Below, piece after piece: positions 50,241 to 59,890 of a stretch of DNA of 64,000 bases. Made by a program: the position numbers and the translations under genes. This stretch comes from Nitrobacter sp051912485 (lineage in GTDB: Bacteria; Pseudomonadota; Alphaproteobacteria; Rhizobiales; Xanthobacteraceae). The first letter of the stretch is position 1, and every line of letters begins with the position of its first letter. Where the stretch lies: positions 868,001-932,000 of the forward strand of contig NZ_CP196822.1 of the NCBI RefSeq assembly GCF_051912485.1. The letters run 5' to 3'. The notes under the pieces are model-generated. The model worked only from the letters and a program-made list of their open reading frames with translations. It was not told the origin of the DNA and made no database searches.

Positions 50241-51809
50241 ATGACCGACAGGCCTACCGACCGTTCGCCACCTTCTCCGTTCAAACCCGCCCGCCGTTTT
50301 GGGGTCACCGCGCGCAAGTTCGCGCTGATGGCGTCCGTCGGCGCCGGCCTCGGCCTGGCAGCTTACGGGCTCAGTCCGCCGGACAGAGCCGATCTATTCA
50401 CCAGTCCCGCTCATGCGCAGGTCAACAATGATGTGAGCAAGGTCGCCCAGCCGATCGGCTTTGCTGACATCGTCGAGCGCGTGAAGCCGTCGGTGATTTC
50501 GGTCAAGATCCGTATGAAGGACAAGGCGATTGCTGGCGAGGAGGACTCGCCGTTCCAGCCGGGTTCGCCGATGGAACGGTTCTTCCGCCGCTTCGGCGGA
50601 CCGGACGGCATGCCGCCGGGCTTGCGCGGCCGTCGCGGCCATGGCGTCGTGACGGGGCAGGGCTCCGGCTTCTTCATTTCGGCCGATGGTTATGCCGTGA
50701 CCAACAACCATGTCGTCGACGGCGCCGACAAGGTCGAAGTTACGACCGACGACGGCAAGACCTACACCGCCAAGGTGATCGGGACCGATCCGCGCACCGA
50801 CGTTGCCTTGATCAAGGTCGAGGGCGGCTCAAATTTCCCGTTTGCGAAGCTATCGGATGACAAGGCGCGGATCGGCGACTGGGTACTCGCGGTCGGCAAC
50901 CCGTTCGGTCTCGGCGGCACCGTGACCGCCGGCATCGTGTCGGCCAGCGGCCGCGACATCGGCAACGGTCCCTATGACGATTTCATCCAGATTGACGCGC
51001 CCGTCAACAAGGGCAACTCCGGCGGGCCGGCCTTCAACATGAAGGGCGATGTGATCGGCGTGAACACTGCGATCTATTCGCCTTCCGGCGGCAGCGTTGG
51101 CATCGCGTTTTCGATTCCCGCCAACACCGTGAAGAACGTCGTCGCACAGCTCAAGGACAAGGGTTCGGTGAGCCGCGGGTGGATCGGCGTCCAGATCCAG
51201 CCGGTGACCTCGGACATCGCCGATAGTCTCGGTCTCAAGAACGCCGAAGGCGCGCTGGTGGCTGAGCCGCAGGCCAACAGCCCGGCGGCCAAGGCCGGCA
51301 TCGAGTCCGGTGACGTCATCACGTCAGTCAACGGCTCTACCGTCAAGGATGCGCGTGAATTGGCGCGGACCATCGGCGGACTTGCGCCGGGGACCTCGAT
51401 CAAGCTGAACATTCTACACAAGGGTACGGACAAGGTCGTCAACCTGACGCTCGGCATCCTGCCTAACACCGTGGAGGCAAAGGCCGATCTGTACGACGGC
51501 GATCATGAGTCGTCGCGCGGAAGCGAGGTTCCCAAGCTCGGCATGACTGTGGCGCCGGCGGCCTCGGTGGCGGGCGCCGGCACGGCGGGCGTCGTCGTCG
51601 TCGATGTCGATCCGAAGAGCGCGGCCGCGGATCGTGGCTTCAAGGAAGGTGATGTGATCCTCGAGGTCGGGGGAAAGGGCGTCTCCAGTTCGGACGACGT
51701 GCGCGAGGCGATCAAGGCGGCGCGCGCGGACAACAAGAACAGTGTCCTGATGCGGGTTCGCACCGGCAGCACAGCGCGTTTCGTGGCGGTTCCGATTGCG
51801 AAGAGCTAG
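50241..51809 (+). CDS. degP: DegP/HtrA-type periplasmic serine protease
   Basis: 522 residues from ATG at 50241. N-terminal signal-like segment (ALMASVGAGLGLAAYGL). Protease domain with H157 (VTNNHVVDGA), D187 (RTDVALIKV) and S260 (NKGNSGGPAF). Two PDZ domains follow (GWIGVQIQPVTSDIADSLGLKNAEGALVAEPQANSPAAKAGIESGDVITSVNG, and GVVVVDVDPKSAAADRGFKEGDVILEVGGKGV). It degrades or refolds misfolded envelope proteins. Its place after cycHJKL and before a two-component pair is conserved in rhizobia. Confidence 0.95.
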   Translation: MTDRPTDRSPPSPFKPARRFGVTARKFALMASVGAGLGLAAYGLSPPDRADLFTSPAHAQVNNDVSKVAQPIGFADIVERVKPSVISVKIRMKDKAIAGEEDSPFQPGSPMERFFRRFGGPDGMPPGLRGRRGHGVVTGQGSGFFISADGYAVTNNHVVDGADKVEVTTDDGKTYTAKVIGTDPRTDVALIKVEGGSNFPFAKLSDDKARIGDWVLAVGNPFGLGGTVTAGIVSASGRDIGNGPYDDFIQIDAPVNKGNSGGPAFNMKGDVIGVNTAIYSPSGGSVGIAFSIPANTVKNVVAQLKDKGSVSRGWIGVQIQPVTSDIADSLGLKNAEGALVAEPQANSPAAKAGIESGDVITSVNGSTVKDARELARTIGGLAPGTSIKLNILHKGTDKVVNLTLGILPNTVEAKADLYDGDHESSRGSEVPKLGMTVAPAASVAGAGTAGVVVVDVDPKSAAADRGFKEGDVILEVGGKGVSSSDDVREAIKAARADNKNSVLMRVRTGSTARFVAVPIAKS

Positions 51810-51878
51810 AGCATGATCCCGACCCGAAGGGCCGCGCCAGCGCAAAGTGGAAACCGGCTTCTGGATAAGATCATGCTC
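51808..51878. repeat. Dispersed repeat (GAGCATGATC type)
   Basis: 71 bp from AGAGCATGATCCCGA through AAGTGGAAACCGGCTTCTGG to AAGATCATGCTC. The terminal GAGCATGATC/GATCATGCTC pair makes a hairpin. This type is widespread in Rhizobiales intergenic DNA. It starts at the end of degP. Confidence 0.75.
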
Positions 51879-51950
51879 GATCAATAACAGGTGCGAACCT
51901 TTAAGAGATGGGAAGCGTCGCCGGCTTCAGTCGCCCCTGCTGACGGCACT

Positions 51951-52068
51951 TTCCGGGGGGCGGGCCAAAAGCCCGTCCCCTTGAGTTGCCTTCCGATGGA
52001 AACAGCCCCCCTTCGTCGGAAGGACTAGGGCGGTGGAGACGCCCCAAGCTCCACCGCCCGCTTTTTGC
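51951..52068 (+). ncRNA. Candidate structured small RNA
   Basis: Three strong stems in a row: 51956-51980 (10 bp with one G-U, loop CAAAA), 51989-52023 (8 bp, CCTTCCGA/TCGGAAGG, with the C-rich loop containing CAGCCCCCCTT), and the terminator stem at 52028-52059 with a T-run. C-rich loops and a final terminator are common in alphaproteobacterial small RNAs. No promoter was defined. It could instead be a leader or terminator region. Confidence 0.4.
52028..52066 (+). terminator. Intrinsic terminator upstream of response regulator gene
   Basis: Perfect 11-bp stem (GGGCGGTGGAG/CTCCACCGCCC), 10-base loop and TTTTT. It ends transcription from the degP side or the candidate small RNA about 95 bp before the regulator start. 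Confidence 0.8.
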
Positions 52069-52162
52069 GGATTGCGGGGGCCTACTCGCAGCCTTGCGCG
52101 CGGGCGATGGGCGCGCCATGGTGATGGAAAGATAATATATCTTGGGCAATTCCAGCGACCAG

Positions 52163-52840
52163 ATGCGCCTGCTGATCATCGAAGACGATCGCGAGTCCGC
52201 GGACTATCTCGTGAAGGCGTTTCGCGAAGTCGGTCATGTTGCGGAGCTCGCCAGCGACGGCGAGGAGGGACTCTCGCTTGCCGACGGCGGGGACTATGAC
52301 GTGCTGGTGATCGACCGGATGCTGCCGAAACGCGACGGGCTCTCCGTGATCGGCTCCCTCCGCGACAAGGGTAACCGGACCCCGGTGCTCATCCTCTCCG
52401 CGCTCGGCCAGGTCGACGATCGCATCAAGGGTTTGCGCGCCGGGGGCGACGACTATCTGCCGAAACCCTACGCATTCGCCGAATTGCTGGCGAGGGTGGA
52501 GGTTCTGTCGCGCCGCCAGGGCGGTCGCGAGGAAACCGTCTATCGTGTCGGTGATCTCGAACTCGACCGGCTGTCGCATCGTGTCGCGCGGGGCGAGGAG
52601 GAACTGACGCTGCAGCCGCGTGAGTTTCGCTTGCTGGAATACCTCATGAAGCACGCAGGGCAGGTCGTGACCCGAACCATGCTGCTCGAGAACGTCTGGG
52701 ACTATCATTTCGATCCGCAGACCAACGTCATCGACGTGCATATTTCGCGGCTGCGTTCCAAGATCGACAAGGGCTTCGAGCGGCCGCTCCTTCATACCAT
52801 TCGCGGCGCAGGTTACATGATCCGCGATGGCATACGGTAA
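52163..52840 (+). CDS. OmpR-type response regulator
   Basis: 225 residues from ATG at 52163, opening MRLLIIEDDRESADYLVKAFREVGHVAELA; a TTG 21 bp earlier is also in frame. Receiver domain with phospho-Asp in DVLVIDRMLPKRDG and Lys in DDYLPKPYA, then a winged helix (QPREFRLLEYLMKHAGQVVTRTMLLENVWDYHFDPQTNVIDVHISRLRSKID). The phospho-Asp context (DRMLP rather than DxxLP) is a little unusual but common in this orthologue group. It is followed by its kinase. Confidence 0.92.
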   Translation: MRLLIIEDDRESADYLVKAFREVGHVAELASDGEEGLSLADGGDYDVLVIDRMLPKRDGLSVIGSLRDKGNRTPVLILSALGQVDDRIKGLRAGGDDYLPKPYAFAELLARVEVLSRRQGGREETVYRVGDLELDRLSHRVARGEEELTLQPREFRLLEYLMKHAGQVVTRTMLLENVWDYHFDPQTNVIDVHISRLRSKIDKGFERPLLHTIRGAGYMIRDGIR

Positions 52841-52845
52841 CGCCG

Positions 52846-54306
52846 GTGACGGCGTTCGGTAAGCTGTTTCGTACCACGGCGTTCCGGCTGACGCTGGTCT
52901 ATTTGCTGCTGTTCGCGCTGTTTGCGGCCTCTCTCCTCGGATATTTCGCCTGGAATACCCGCCGCCTGATTACCGATCAGATCGCAGCGACAGTGGGCGA
53001 GGAAATCGGCCTGCTCACGGGCGTCTTCAACCGCCGCGGTTTGCGCGGCCTTGTCTTCGCCATCGAAAATCGCGCCCTGCGGCCCGGTTCCAATCTCTAT
53101 CTGGTGACGACGCCGGCAGGTCTCGCGGTCGCGGGCAATGTCGGGTCGCTTCAGCCCGGTGTGATGGCGACCACCGGCTGGACCGAGACCGCCTACCGCC
53201 GGCTCGACGAGCAGGACAAGACCGACCATAGCGCGCTGGTCAATGTGACGGAGCTGTCCAATGGATTTCGGCTGCTGATCGGCCGCGACCTCGAGGAACG
53301 CCATCGCATTTTTAGCGTCGTGGCCTCGGCCGCGCAGTGGTCGCTCTTGATCGTCGTGGTCCTTGGACTCGGCGGCGGCATCTTCGTGGCGCGGCGCGTG
53401 CTGCGCCGGATCGATGCAATGACCGGAACCACCCAGCGTATCATGACCGGCGACCTAAGCGGCCGGCTTCCGGTCGGCCGCAGCGGCGATGAAATCGACC
53501 GCCTGGCGGAAAACCTCAATATGATGCTCGAACGCATCGAAGCGCTGATGAGCGGGCTGAAGGAAGTCTCCGACAACATCGCCCACGATCTGAAGACGCC
53601 GCTGACGCGGCTCCGTAATCGCGCCGAGCAAGCGCTCGCCAAATCCGGCAGCGAGGCCGACTATCGCGCCGCCTTGGAACACACCATCGAGGAGTCAGAT
53701 GGCCTGATCCGCACCTTCAACGCGCTCCTGATGATCGCGCGGGCGGAATCGGGACAGGCGCGTGACAACATGGCGGATTTCGACGCCGCGGACGTCGCGC
53801 AGGGCATTCATGAACTCTACGAGCCGCTGGCCGAAGACAACGGGCTGACGCTTGGCGTTCAGACCGAGTCCGCACCGCTGCACGGCAATCGCGAACTGAT
53901 AAGCCAGGCGCTGGCAAACCTCGTCGAAAACGCGATCAAATACGGGCAGCCGAGGCCGGTCGCGCAGCCGCTCGGTGCGGATGCGGCCGCAGCCGACAGG
54001 ACGATCTTGATCGAATCTCGCCGCGATGGTGACCGCATCATTCTCGCGGTGACCGATCATGGCTGCGGGATTCCCGAAGCCGACCGCAAGCACGCCGTTG
54101 AGCGGTTCGTGCGGCTTGAGACCAGCCGAACCTTGCCGGGGTCCGGGCTGGGCCTGAGCCTCGCGTCGGCGGTGGCCACGCTGCACGGCGGCGATCTCAC
54201 GCTCGACGATGTGCGTCCGGGCTTGCGTGCGACCCTGTCGATCCCGGCGCGAAGCGGCGAGGGGCTTGCGGCGCCGACACCGGACGTGCAACAGATCGGC
54301 TCATGA
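52846..54306 (+). CDS. Sensor histidine kinase
   Basis: 486 residues from a GTG five bases after the regulator stop. Membrane segments (LTLVYLLLFALFAASLLGYFAW and WSLLIVVVLGLGGGIFVARRVL) flank a periplasmic loop. HAMP (RRIDAMTGTTQRIMTGDLSGRLPVGRSGDEIDRLAENLN), phospho-His in SDNIAHDLKTPLTRLR, and an ATPase domain with NLVENAIKYG, VTDHGCGIP and GSGLGLSLASAVATLHGG. It probably senses envelope stress, given degP upstream. It overlaps glnE by four bases. Confidence 0.92.
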   Translation: MTAFGKLFRTTAFRLTLVYLLLFALFAASLLGYFAWNTRRLITDQIAATVGEEIGLLTGVFNRRGLRGLVFAIENRALRPGSNLYLVTTPAGLAVAGNVGSLQPGVMATTGWTETAYRRLDEQDKTDHSALVNVTELSNGFRLLIGRDLEERHRIFSVVASAAQWSLLIVVVLGLGGGIFVARRVLRRIDAMTGTTQRIMTGDLSGRLPVGRSGDEIDRLAENLNMMLERIEALMSGLKEVSDNIAHDLKTPLTRLRNRAEQALAKSGSEADYRAALEHTIEESDGLIRTFNALLMIARAESGQARDNMADFDAADVAQGIHELYEPLAEDNGLTLGVQTESAPLHGNRELISQALANLVENAIKYGQPRPVAQPLGADAAAADRTILIESRRDGDRIILAVTDHGCGIPEADRKHAVERFVRLETSRTLPGSGLGLSLASAVATLHGGDLTLDDVRPGLRATLSIPARSGEGLAAPTPDVQQIGS

Positions 54307-57266
54307 TTTCATCCGCGAAGGACGACGCGGACCGGGCCTGTCTGGCGGCGCGTCTTGCGGACGGACCAAAGGTGCTAGCGCCCGCCGATGCCGGACGTCA
54401 TCTTGAGGACTGGCTATCCGATCTGACGCCGGAGCGATCCGGCGCGATGCGGGCTCTGGCAGCTGAATTTCCGCTCGTTCGAGCCATGCTGCTCGGTGTC
54501 GCGGAGTCGTCTCCCTATCTCTTCGACCTGATGCGCGCCGATCCGGACCGGACGCTGCGTCTGTTTCGCGGCGAGCCCGAAGGCCATCTCGCGCGACTGA
54601 TCGCGGAGCTGTCGGAAGCGGCGGAGGCGGGTGACGAAGCCGAGGCCATGCGGCAGCTTCGCACCGCCAAGGCGGAGGCCGCGCTCTTGATCGCGTTGTG
54701 CGATATCGGCGGTGTGTGGCCGGTGATGCAGATCACGGCGGGGTTGACCGACATCGCCGTTGCTGCGGTCCAGAGCGCGTTGCGATTCCTGTTGCGGCAG
54801 GAGACGGGGCGTGGTCGGTTGCAACCTCCCGACATCGACCGGCCCGAGGATGGCAGCGGCCTCGTAGTGCTCGCAATGGGCAAGATGGGTGCCGGCGAAC
54901 TCAACTATTCCAGCGACATCGACCTGATCGTGTTTTTCGATCTGGCGGCGCCGACGCTCGCGCCTGGGATCGAGCCACAGCCGTTCTTCGTGCGCCTCAC
55001 GCAGGGGCTTGCGCGCATGCTGCAACAAAGGACCGGCGACGGTTACGTCTTTCGGGTCGATTTGCGCTTGCGGCCGGATCCAGCGTCGACGCAGGTTGCG
55101 GTCTCGACCGCCGCCGCGCTCGACTACTACGAGCGGGAAGGGCGGACCTGGGAGCGTGCCGCCATGATCAAGGCGCGGCCCTGCGCCGGCGATTGGAAGG
55201 CGGGCGAGGCCGTGATCGCGGAGATTTCGCCCTTCGTCTGGCGCAAGCATCTTGATTTCGCGGCCCTTGCCGACGTTCACGACATGAAGCGGCAGATGCA
55301 GACCTTTCGCGGGCAAAGCGAAATCGCGGTCGAAGGCCACAACGTCAAGGTCGGGCGCGGCGGCATCCGCGAGATCGAGTTCTTCGCACAGACCCAGCAG
55401 CTGATCGCCGGCGGACGGCATCCCGAGTTGCGAGTGCGCCCGACGCTGGACGCGCTGAATATTCTGGCCTCGAGCAACTGGATCACGCATCAGGCTCGAG
55501 ATGAATTGACAGTCTCATATCTGTTTCTGAGAAAGGTCGAGCATCGCATCCAGATGGTCGCCGATGAGCAGACCCACGTCCTGCCCGCCGATACCGAGGC
55601 GATGGAACGGTTCGCGCGCTTCCTCGGGTTTGACGATCGAGCGAGTTTTGCCGCTGAATTGCTGGCACATCTGGATTGCGTGCAGGGGCACTACAGCCGG
55701 CTGTTCGAGGGCGACCGCAACGGTGCTGCCAACCTGCCGGCCGTAGAATATGCTGCCGGGCCCGATGACGCGCGGCTTCTCGACCACCTGGTGAAGCTCG
55801 GCTTCAAGAAGCCGAGAATGGTTGCCGATACGATCCAGCAATGGATGGCGGGTGGATATCGAACCCTCAAGGTCGAGGCGACACGCGCCGCTTTCGAGGC
55901 GTTCGTGCCGGCGTTGATCGACGGTCTGGCGCGCGCCGAGGAGCCGGATAGCGCCGTCATGGCGTTCGATCGTTTCCTGCTGGCGCTCCAGCGCGGCGGC
56001 CGGCTGATCTCACTGCTGAGCCAGAACGGGGATCTCGTCGCGCTGGTTGCGCTCGTGCTCGGCGCGGCGCCCCGGCTCGCCGACATGCTGGCGCGCAGGC
56101 CCCAGATCATGGATGGATTGATCGATCCCCATTTCTTCGGCGCCATGCCCGACCGGCAGGAGCTGTCGGCGCGGCTGGCGGCCACGCTCGAGGACGCGAA
56201 TTCTTACGAGGAATTTCTCGACCGGCTGCGGCTGTTCGGCCAGGAAAGCCTGTTTCTGATCGGCACGCGGATCCTGTCCGGCACCGTGTCGGCGCGGCAG
56301 GCGGGACAGGTGTTCGCCGACGTGGCCGAGGGCATCGTCGACACCGTGCATGGTCTGGTGAGGGATCAGTTCGCCGACCAGTATGGCCTGATCGCAGGGC
56401 AGGAGACCGCGATCGTTGCGATGGGCAAGCTCGGCAGTCGGGAGATGACCGCATCGTCCGACCTTGATCTGATCCTGCTGTATGATTTCGATTCCGAGCA
56501 TCCGGACTCGGACGGAGCGCGGCCGCTGCAGGGCGCGCAATATTTTGCGCGCTTCACCCAGCGGCTCATCAGCGCGTTCACCACGCGGACCAACTACGGC
56601 GTTCTCTATGAGGTGGATATGCGGCTGCGGCCTTCGGGACGCGCCGGCCCTGTTGCGTCGCATATCGACTCGTTTTCCGACTACCAGGAGCATGAAGCAT
56701 GGACCTGGGAACACATGGCGCTCACGCGCGCGCGGGTGATCTCGTCCTCGCCGGCGTTTCGCGCCCGGATCGAAAGCGTCATCCGAAGCATTCTGACGCG
56801 GCGGCGCGATGCCCACCTCATCGCCAGCGATGTCGCGGAAATGCGACGCGCGATCGCGCTGGAAAAAGGCGAGCAGGACATCTGGGATCTGAAACACGCC
56901 GCTGGTGGCATGGTCGATATCGATTTCGTCGCGCAGTATCTTCAACTCGTCCACGCCGCGGACAAGCCGGACATTCTTAGCGTCAATACCCAGCAGGCGC
57001 TGGAAAACGCCCAGCGGCTGGGTGTCCTGTCATTGCCGGATGCGGAAATTCTGCGGTCAGCTGGGCTGCTCTATCACGACCTGACCCAGATCCTGCGGCT
57101 CTGTGTCAGCGACAAATTCAAGCCGGAAACGGCGGGCAACGATCTGCTGCCGGTGATGGCGCGGGCAGGGGATGCCCCGGATTTTTCGGCGCTCGAGGCG
57201 CGCGTCCGCGATACCCAGGCAGATGTGCGCGGCATATTTCTCAGGCTGATGGAAGGCAAGTCTTAA
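54303..57266 (+). CDS. glnE: Glutamine synthetase adenylyltransferase/deadenylase GlnE
   Basis: 987 residues with the two catalytic halves: the deadenylase half with GKMGAGELNYSSDIDLIVFFD and the adenylylase half with GKLGSREMTASSDLDLILLYDF. Other marks are VGRGGIREIEFFAQTQQLIAGGRHPELR and HAAGGMVDIDFVAQYLQL. It switches glutamine synthetase off and on by adding or removing AMP, under PII control. The gene is intact. It overlaps the convergent kinase gene by four bases. Confidence 0.97.
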   Translation: MISSAKDDADRACLAARLADGPKVLAPADAGRHLEDWLSDLTPERSGAMRALAAEFPLVRAMLLGVAESSPYLFDLMRADPDRTLRLFRGEPEGHLARLIAELSEAAEAGDEAEAMRQLRTAKAEAALLIALCDIGGVWPVMQITAGLTDIAVAAVQSALRFLLRQETGRGRLQPPDIDRPEDGSGLVVLAMGKMGAGELNYSSDIDLIVFFDLAAPTLAPGIEPQPFFVRLTQGLARMLQQRTGDGYVFRVDLRLRPDPASTQVAVSTAAALDYYEREGRTWERAAMIKARPCAGDWKAGEAVIAEISPFVWRKHLDFAALADVHDMKRQMQTFRGQSEIAVEGHNVKVGRGGIREIEFFAQTQQLIAGGRHPELRVRPTLDALNILASSNWITHQARDELTVSYLFLRKVEHRIQMVADEQTHVLPADTEAMERFARFLGFDDRASFAAELLAHLDCVQGHYSRLFEGDRNGAANLPAVEYAAGPDDARLLDHLVKLGFKKPRMVADTIQQWMAGGYRTLKVEATRAAFEAFVPALIDGLARAEEPDSAVMAFDRFLLALQRGGRLISLLSQNGDLVALVALVLGAAPRLADMLARRPQIMDGLIDPHFFGAMPDRQELSARLAATLEDANSYEEFLDRLRLFGQESLFLIGTRILSGTVSARQAGQVFADVAEGIVDTVHGLVRDQFADQYGLIAGQETAIVAMGKLGSREMTASSDLDLILLYDFDSEHPDSDGARPLQGAQYFARFTQRLISAFTTRTNYGVLYEVDMRLRPSGRAGPVASHIDSFSDYQEHEAWTWEHMALTRARVISSSPAFRARIESVIRSILTRRRDAHLIASDVAEMRRAIALEKGEQDIWDLKHAAGGMVDIDFVAQYLQLVHAADKPDILSVNTQQALENAQRLGVLSLPDAEILRSAGLLYHDLTQILRLCVSDKFKPETAGNDLLPVMARAGDAPDFSALEARVRDTQADVRGIFLRLMEGKS

Positions 57267-59590
57267 GCGGCAACACAGGCCGCCGGTTGCTCCTGGCCGC
57301 CGTGACGGGGCAGGGTGATGCGGACGACGGTCCCGGTTCCGGGCTTCGAGCGAAGCCGCATCGACCCGCCGTGCAGGTTGACCAGTGACTTGGCGATCGC
57401 GAGCCCAAGTCCCGATCCCGCATGGGTTTTGGTCAACTGGCTTTCGACCTGTTCGAACGGTTTGCCCAACCTTCGCAGCGCGTGTGATGCGATGCCGATG
57501 CCGGTGTCCGCAATCGTCAGGGCGATGGAATTCTCCAGCTCTTGACTTCGCAACATGACTCGCCCGCCGTCGGGCGTGAACTTTACCGCATTGGACAGCA
57601 GGTTGACGATGATTTGCTTGACCGCGCGACGGTCGGCAATGATCGAAATGTCGTCGTCGGTCCTGACGTCGAATGTCAGGTTCTTGTCGTTGGTGCGACC
57701 AGTGACAACCCTCAGCGATTCCGCCAGCGTTCCGGAGAGATTGAGTGTCTCCATGTCGAGCTTCATGCGGCCGGCTTCGATCTTGGACATGTCCAGGATG
57801 TCGTTGATGACTTCAAGCAGATACTGGCCGCTGGTCAGGATGTCGTAGCAGTATTCACTGTATTTCGTCGAGCCGAGCGTTCCGAACATGCCATTGCTCA
57901 TGATCTCGGAGAACCCGATGATGGCATTGAGCGGCGTTCGCAGTTCGTGACTCATATTGGCGAGGAATTTTGATTTCGCCAGATTGGCATCCTCGGCGCG
58001 ATCTTTTTCCTCCGCGTATTTCTGCGCAAGGTCAGCGAGTTCGATCGCCTGCTGCTCGAGCGTCGTCTGCGTCCGCTTAAGATCGACGACGTTCGCCCGC
58101 AGCCGGAGGTCATTTTCGACGAGCTTCTGCTCGTGCTCCTTGATCCGGGTGATGTCGGTTCCGACCGACACATAGCCGCCGTCTTTGGTGCGGCGTTCAC
58201 TGATATGAATCCAGTTGCCGTTATCCAACTGCGCATCGAAAGTGCGCGCTCCCGGCGTCGCCGTTCCGGTGTCTGGCTGCCGTGTTCTGACTTCGGGCAT
58301 GCGGCCGACCTTGACCACGGTCTCGTAGGAGGTTCCCGCCGCGACCACGCTGTCGGGAAGCTTGTGCAAGCGCTGAAAGTGAGAATTGCAAAGGACCAGG
58401 CGATCCTCCGCATCCCACAGTACAAAAGCCTCGGGGATGGTTTCGATCGCGTCCCGCAGCCGTAGATCGGCTTCGACGGTCTTTTCAGCGAGACTCTTTT
58501 GTTCGGTGATGTCGACGGCGATCCCGATCAGATGAGCGCCTCTGCCGCCCGTGCCATGGCTGAGCTCGCAACGCACGCGCAACCAGATCCAGTGTCCGTC
58601 GCTGTGCTGCATCCGGAAACTCTGGTCGATATGACCGATTTTTCCCGCGATCAGTTGGTCCGCGATTTCGAACAGGTCGATGTCGTCGGAATTGACCAGC
58701 GAGCTGACCTCGCCGAAGGTGAGCAGATCGCTGCGACTTTCCAGCCCAAGCATGGTGAACATCGATTGCGACCAGAAAATCCGCCCGCGCGACAGATCCC
58801 AGTCCCATAGGCCGCATCGGCCGCGGTTGAGCGCGGTATCGATACGGCAGCGGACCGCGTCATTGATGAGATCACCCTCGCGGGCGCGGGTGGATTGCCA
58901 GTGGAATGCAAAGCCCAGGATCAGGACCACGAATCCGGTCGTGGCCGATAGCGTGATCGACAGCGCGGTGTCCGGGCGCCACACTGAATCGTTTTTTTCC
59001 TGGATGACGGTAACCTGGCCCAGCAATGATCGGACGACACGCTGGGTCGCGTATGCGCTGCCGCCATCCAGCAAGGTGATGTCGGTGACGCTCGCCGGTG
59101 ACGTGCCACGCAAGGCGGGCGATTGTGCGGTGCTGATGAGTTCCAGAATCCGGCTGCTCTTGCCGGGTGCCGCTTCGATCGGCACCCGCGCGAGAACGCG
59201 CTGATCGGCGCCGGTGACGATGATATGGCGGCCGGGGGCGATGCCCCAAGATGGAACGAGTTCCGGCAAAAGGTTCTGTAGACGTTCGATGGAGGCGGGG
59301 CGATCCTGACGAATTACGCCGACATGCTCCAGCCGTTCAGCTAGCAGATCGGCGAGTGCCAGCAGATCGTGTTTGGTCACCGCCTGCTTTTGTCGGGTCT
59401 GATCAATGACCTGCACCAGAGCGCCACAGCATATCGTAACCAGGAAGGCGATGATCAAGGCGGGGACAGCGCGTCGAAGCACAGGCTCGGCGACCAGCAG
59501 TCTGCGGTAGGCTGGTTTTGCGATCGATTGCGCCAATCCCTTGATCGAATCGGATTGAGCGCAAGCGCTCGCCGCGTGAGCGCGCGCCAT
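57263..59590 (-). CDS. PAS-domain sensor histidine kinase
   Basis: 775 residues. One N-terminal membrane segment (VPALIIAFLVTICCGALVQVI), a periplasmic region, a second membrane segment (LSITLSATTGFVVLILGFAF), two PAS domains (CGLWDWDLSRGRIFWSQSMFTMLGLESRS; FVLWDAEDRLVLCNSHFQRLHKLPDSVVAAGTSYE), a short coiled coil, the H-box KSKFLANMSHELRTPLNAIIGFSEIMSNGMFG, and an ATPase domain with NLLSNAVKFTPDGG and GSGLGLAIAKSLVNLHGG. It has no receiver domain, so its partner regulator is elsewhere. Confidence 0.9.
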   Translation of the reverse strand: MARAHAASACAQSDSIKGLAQSIAKPAYRRLLVAEPVLRRAVPALIIAFLVTICCGALVQVIDQTRQKQAVTKHDLLALADLLAERLEHVGVIRQDRPASIERLQNLLPELVPSWGIAPGRHIIVTGADQRVLARVPIEAAPGKSSRILELISTAQSPALRGTSPASVTDITLLDGGSAYATQRVVRSLLGQVTVIQEKNDSVWRPDTALSITLSATTGFVVLILGFAFHWQSTRAREGDLINDAVRCRIDTALNRGRCGLWDWDLSRGRIFWSQSMFTMLGLESRSDLLTFGEVSSLVNSDDIDLFEIADQLIAGKIGHIDQSFRMQHSDGHWIWLRVRCELSHGTGGRGAHLIGIAVDITEQKSLAEKTVEADLRLRDAIETIPEAFVLWDAEDRLVLCNSHFQRLHKLPDSVVAAGTSYETVVKVGRMPEVRTRQPDTGTATPGARTFDAQLDNGNWIHISERRTKDGGYVSVGTDITRIKEHEQKLVENDLRLRANVVDLKRTQTTLEQQAIELADLAQKYAEEKDRAEDANLAKSKFLANMSHELRTPLNAIIGFSEIMSNGMFGTLGSTKYSEYCYDILTSGQYLLEVINDILDMSKIEAGRMKLDMETLNLSGTLAESLRVVTGRTNDKNLTFDVRTDDDISIIADRRAVKQIIVNLLSNAVKFTPDGGRVMLRSQELENSIALTIADTGIGIASHALRRLGKPFEQVESQLTKTHAGSGLGLAIAKSLVNLHGGSMRLRSKPGTGTVVRITLPRHGGQEQPAACVAA

Positions 59591-59781
59591 GCCTTAGGCC
59601 CCCGTGAGAATTTTCCGTACGTCCGATCGGAAGGACAGCCCCGTCTCTCCGAATCACAGCGATTTGAATCCACTTTTCTCGGGCTGTCGAGAGTCAACGA
59701 TTCGTTAACGCGAAAAAATCTTGTCCAACGGAGAATCATAAGCCGCGGCTGTAAGTGAGTCCGAAACGGGAACGTGCGTCA

Positions 59782-59878
59782 GTGCGGTGGTTCAGACGTT
59801 CGCTTCATTTGTCCGACGAGTCCGTCAGGCTAACTTCTGAAGCTGCAAGGATATGCGAACTTCGGAAACGGAGCGCCA
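59782..59878. repeat. CTAG-family repeat, diverged fragment
   Basis: Contains TGCGGTGGTTCAGACGTTCGC, GACGAGTCCGTCAGG and ATGCGAACTTCGGAAACGG, which match parts of the two palindromes at 2375-2540 fused together, but the CTAG ends are lost. It occupies part of the 300-bp space 59591-59890, which shows no gene. Confidence 0.5.
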
Positions 59879-59890
59879 AGGCAAAGGACG

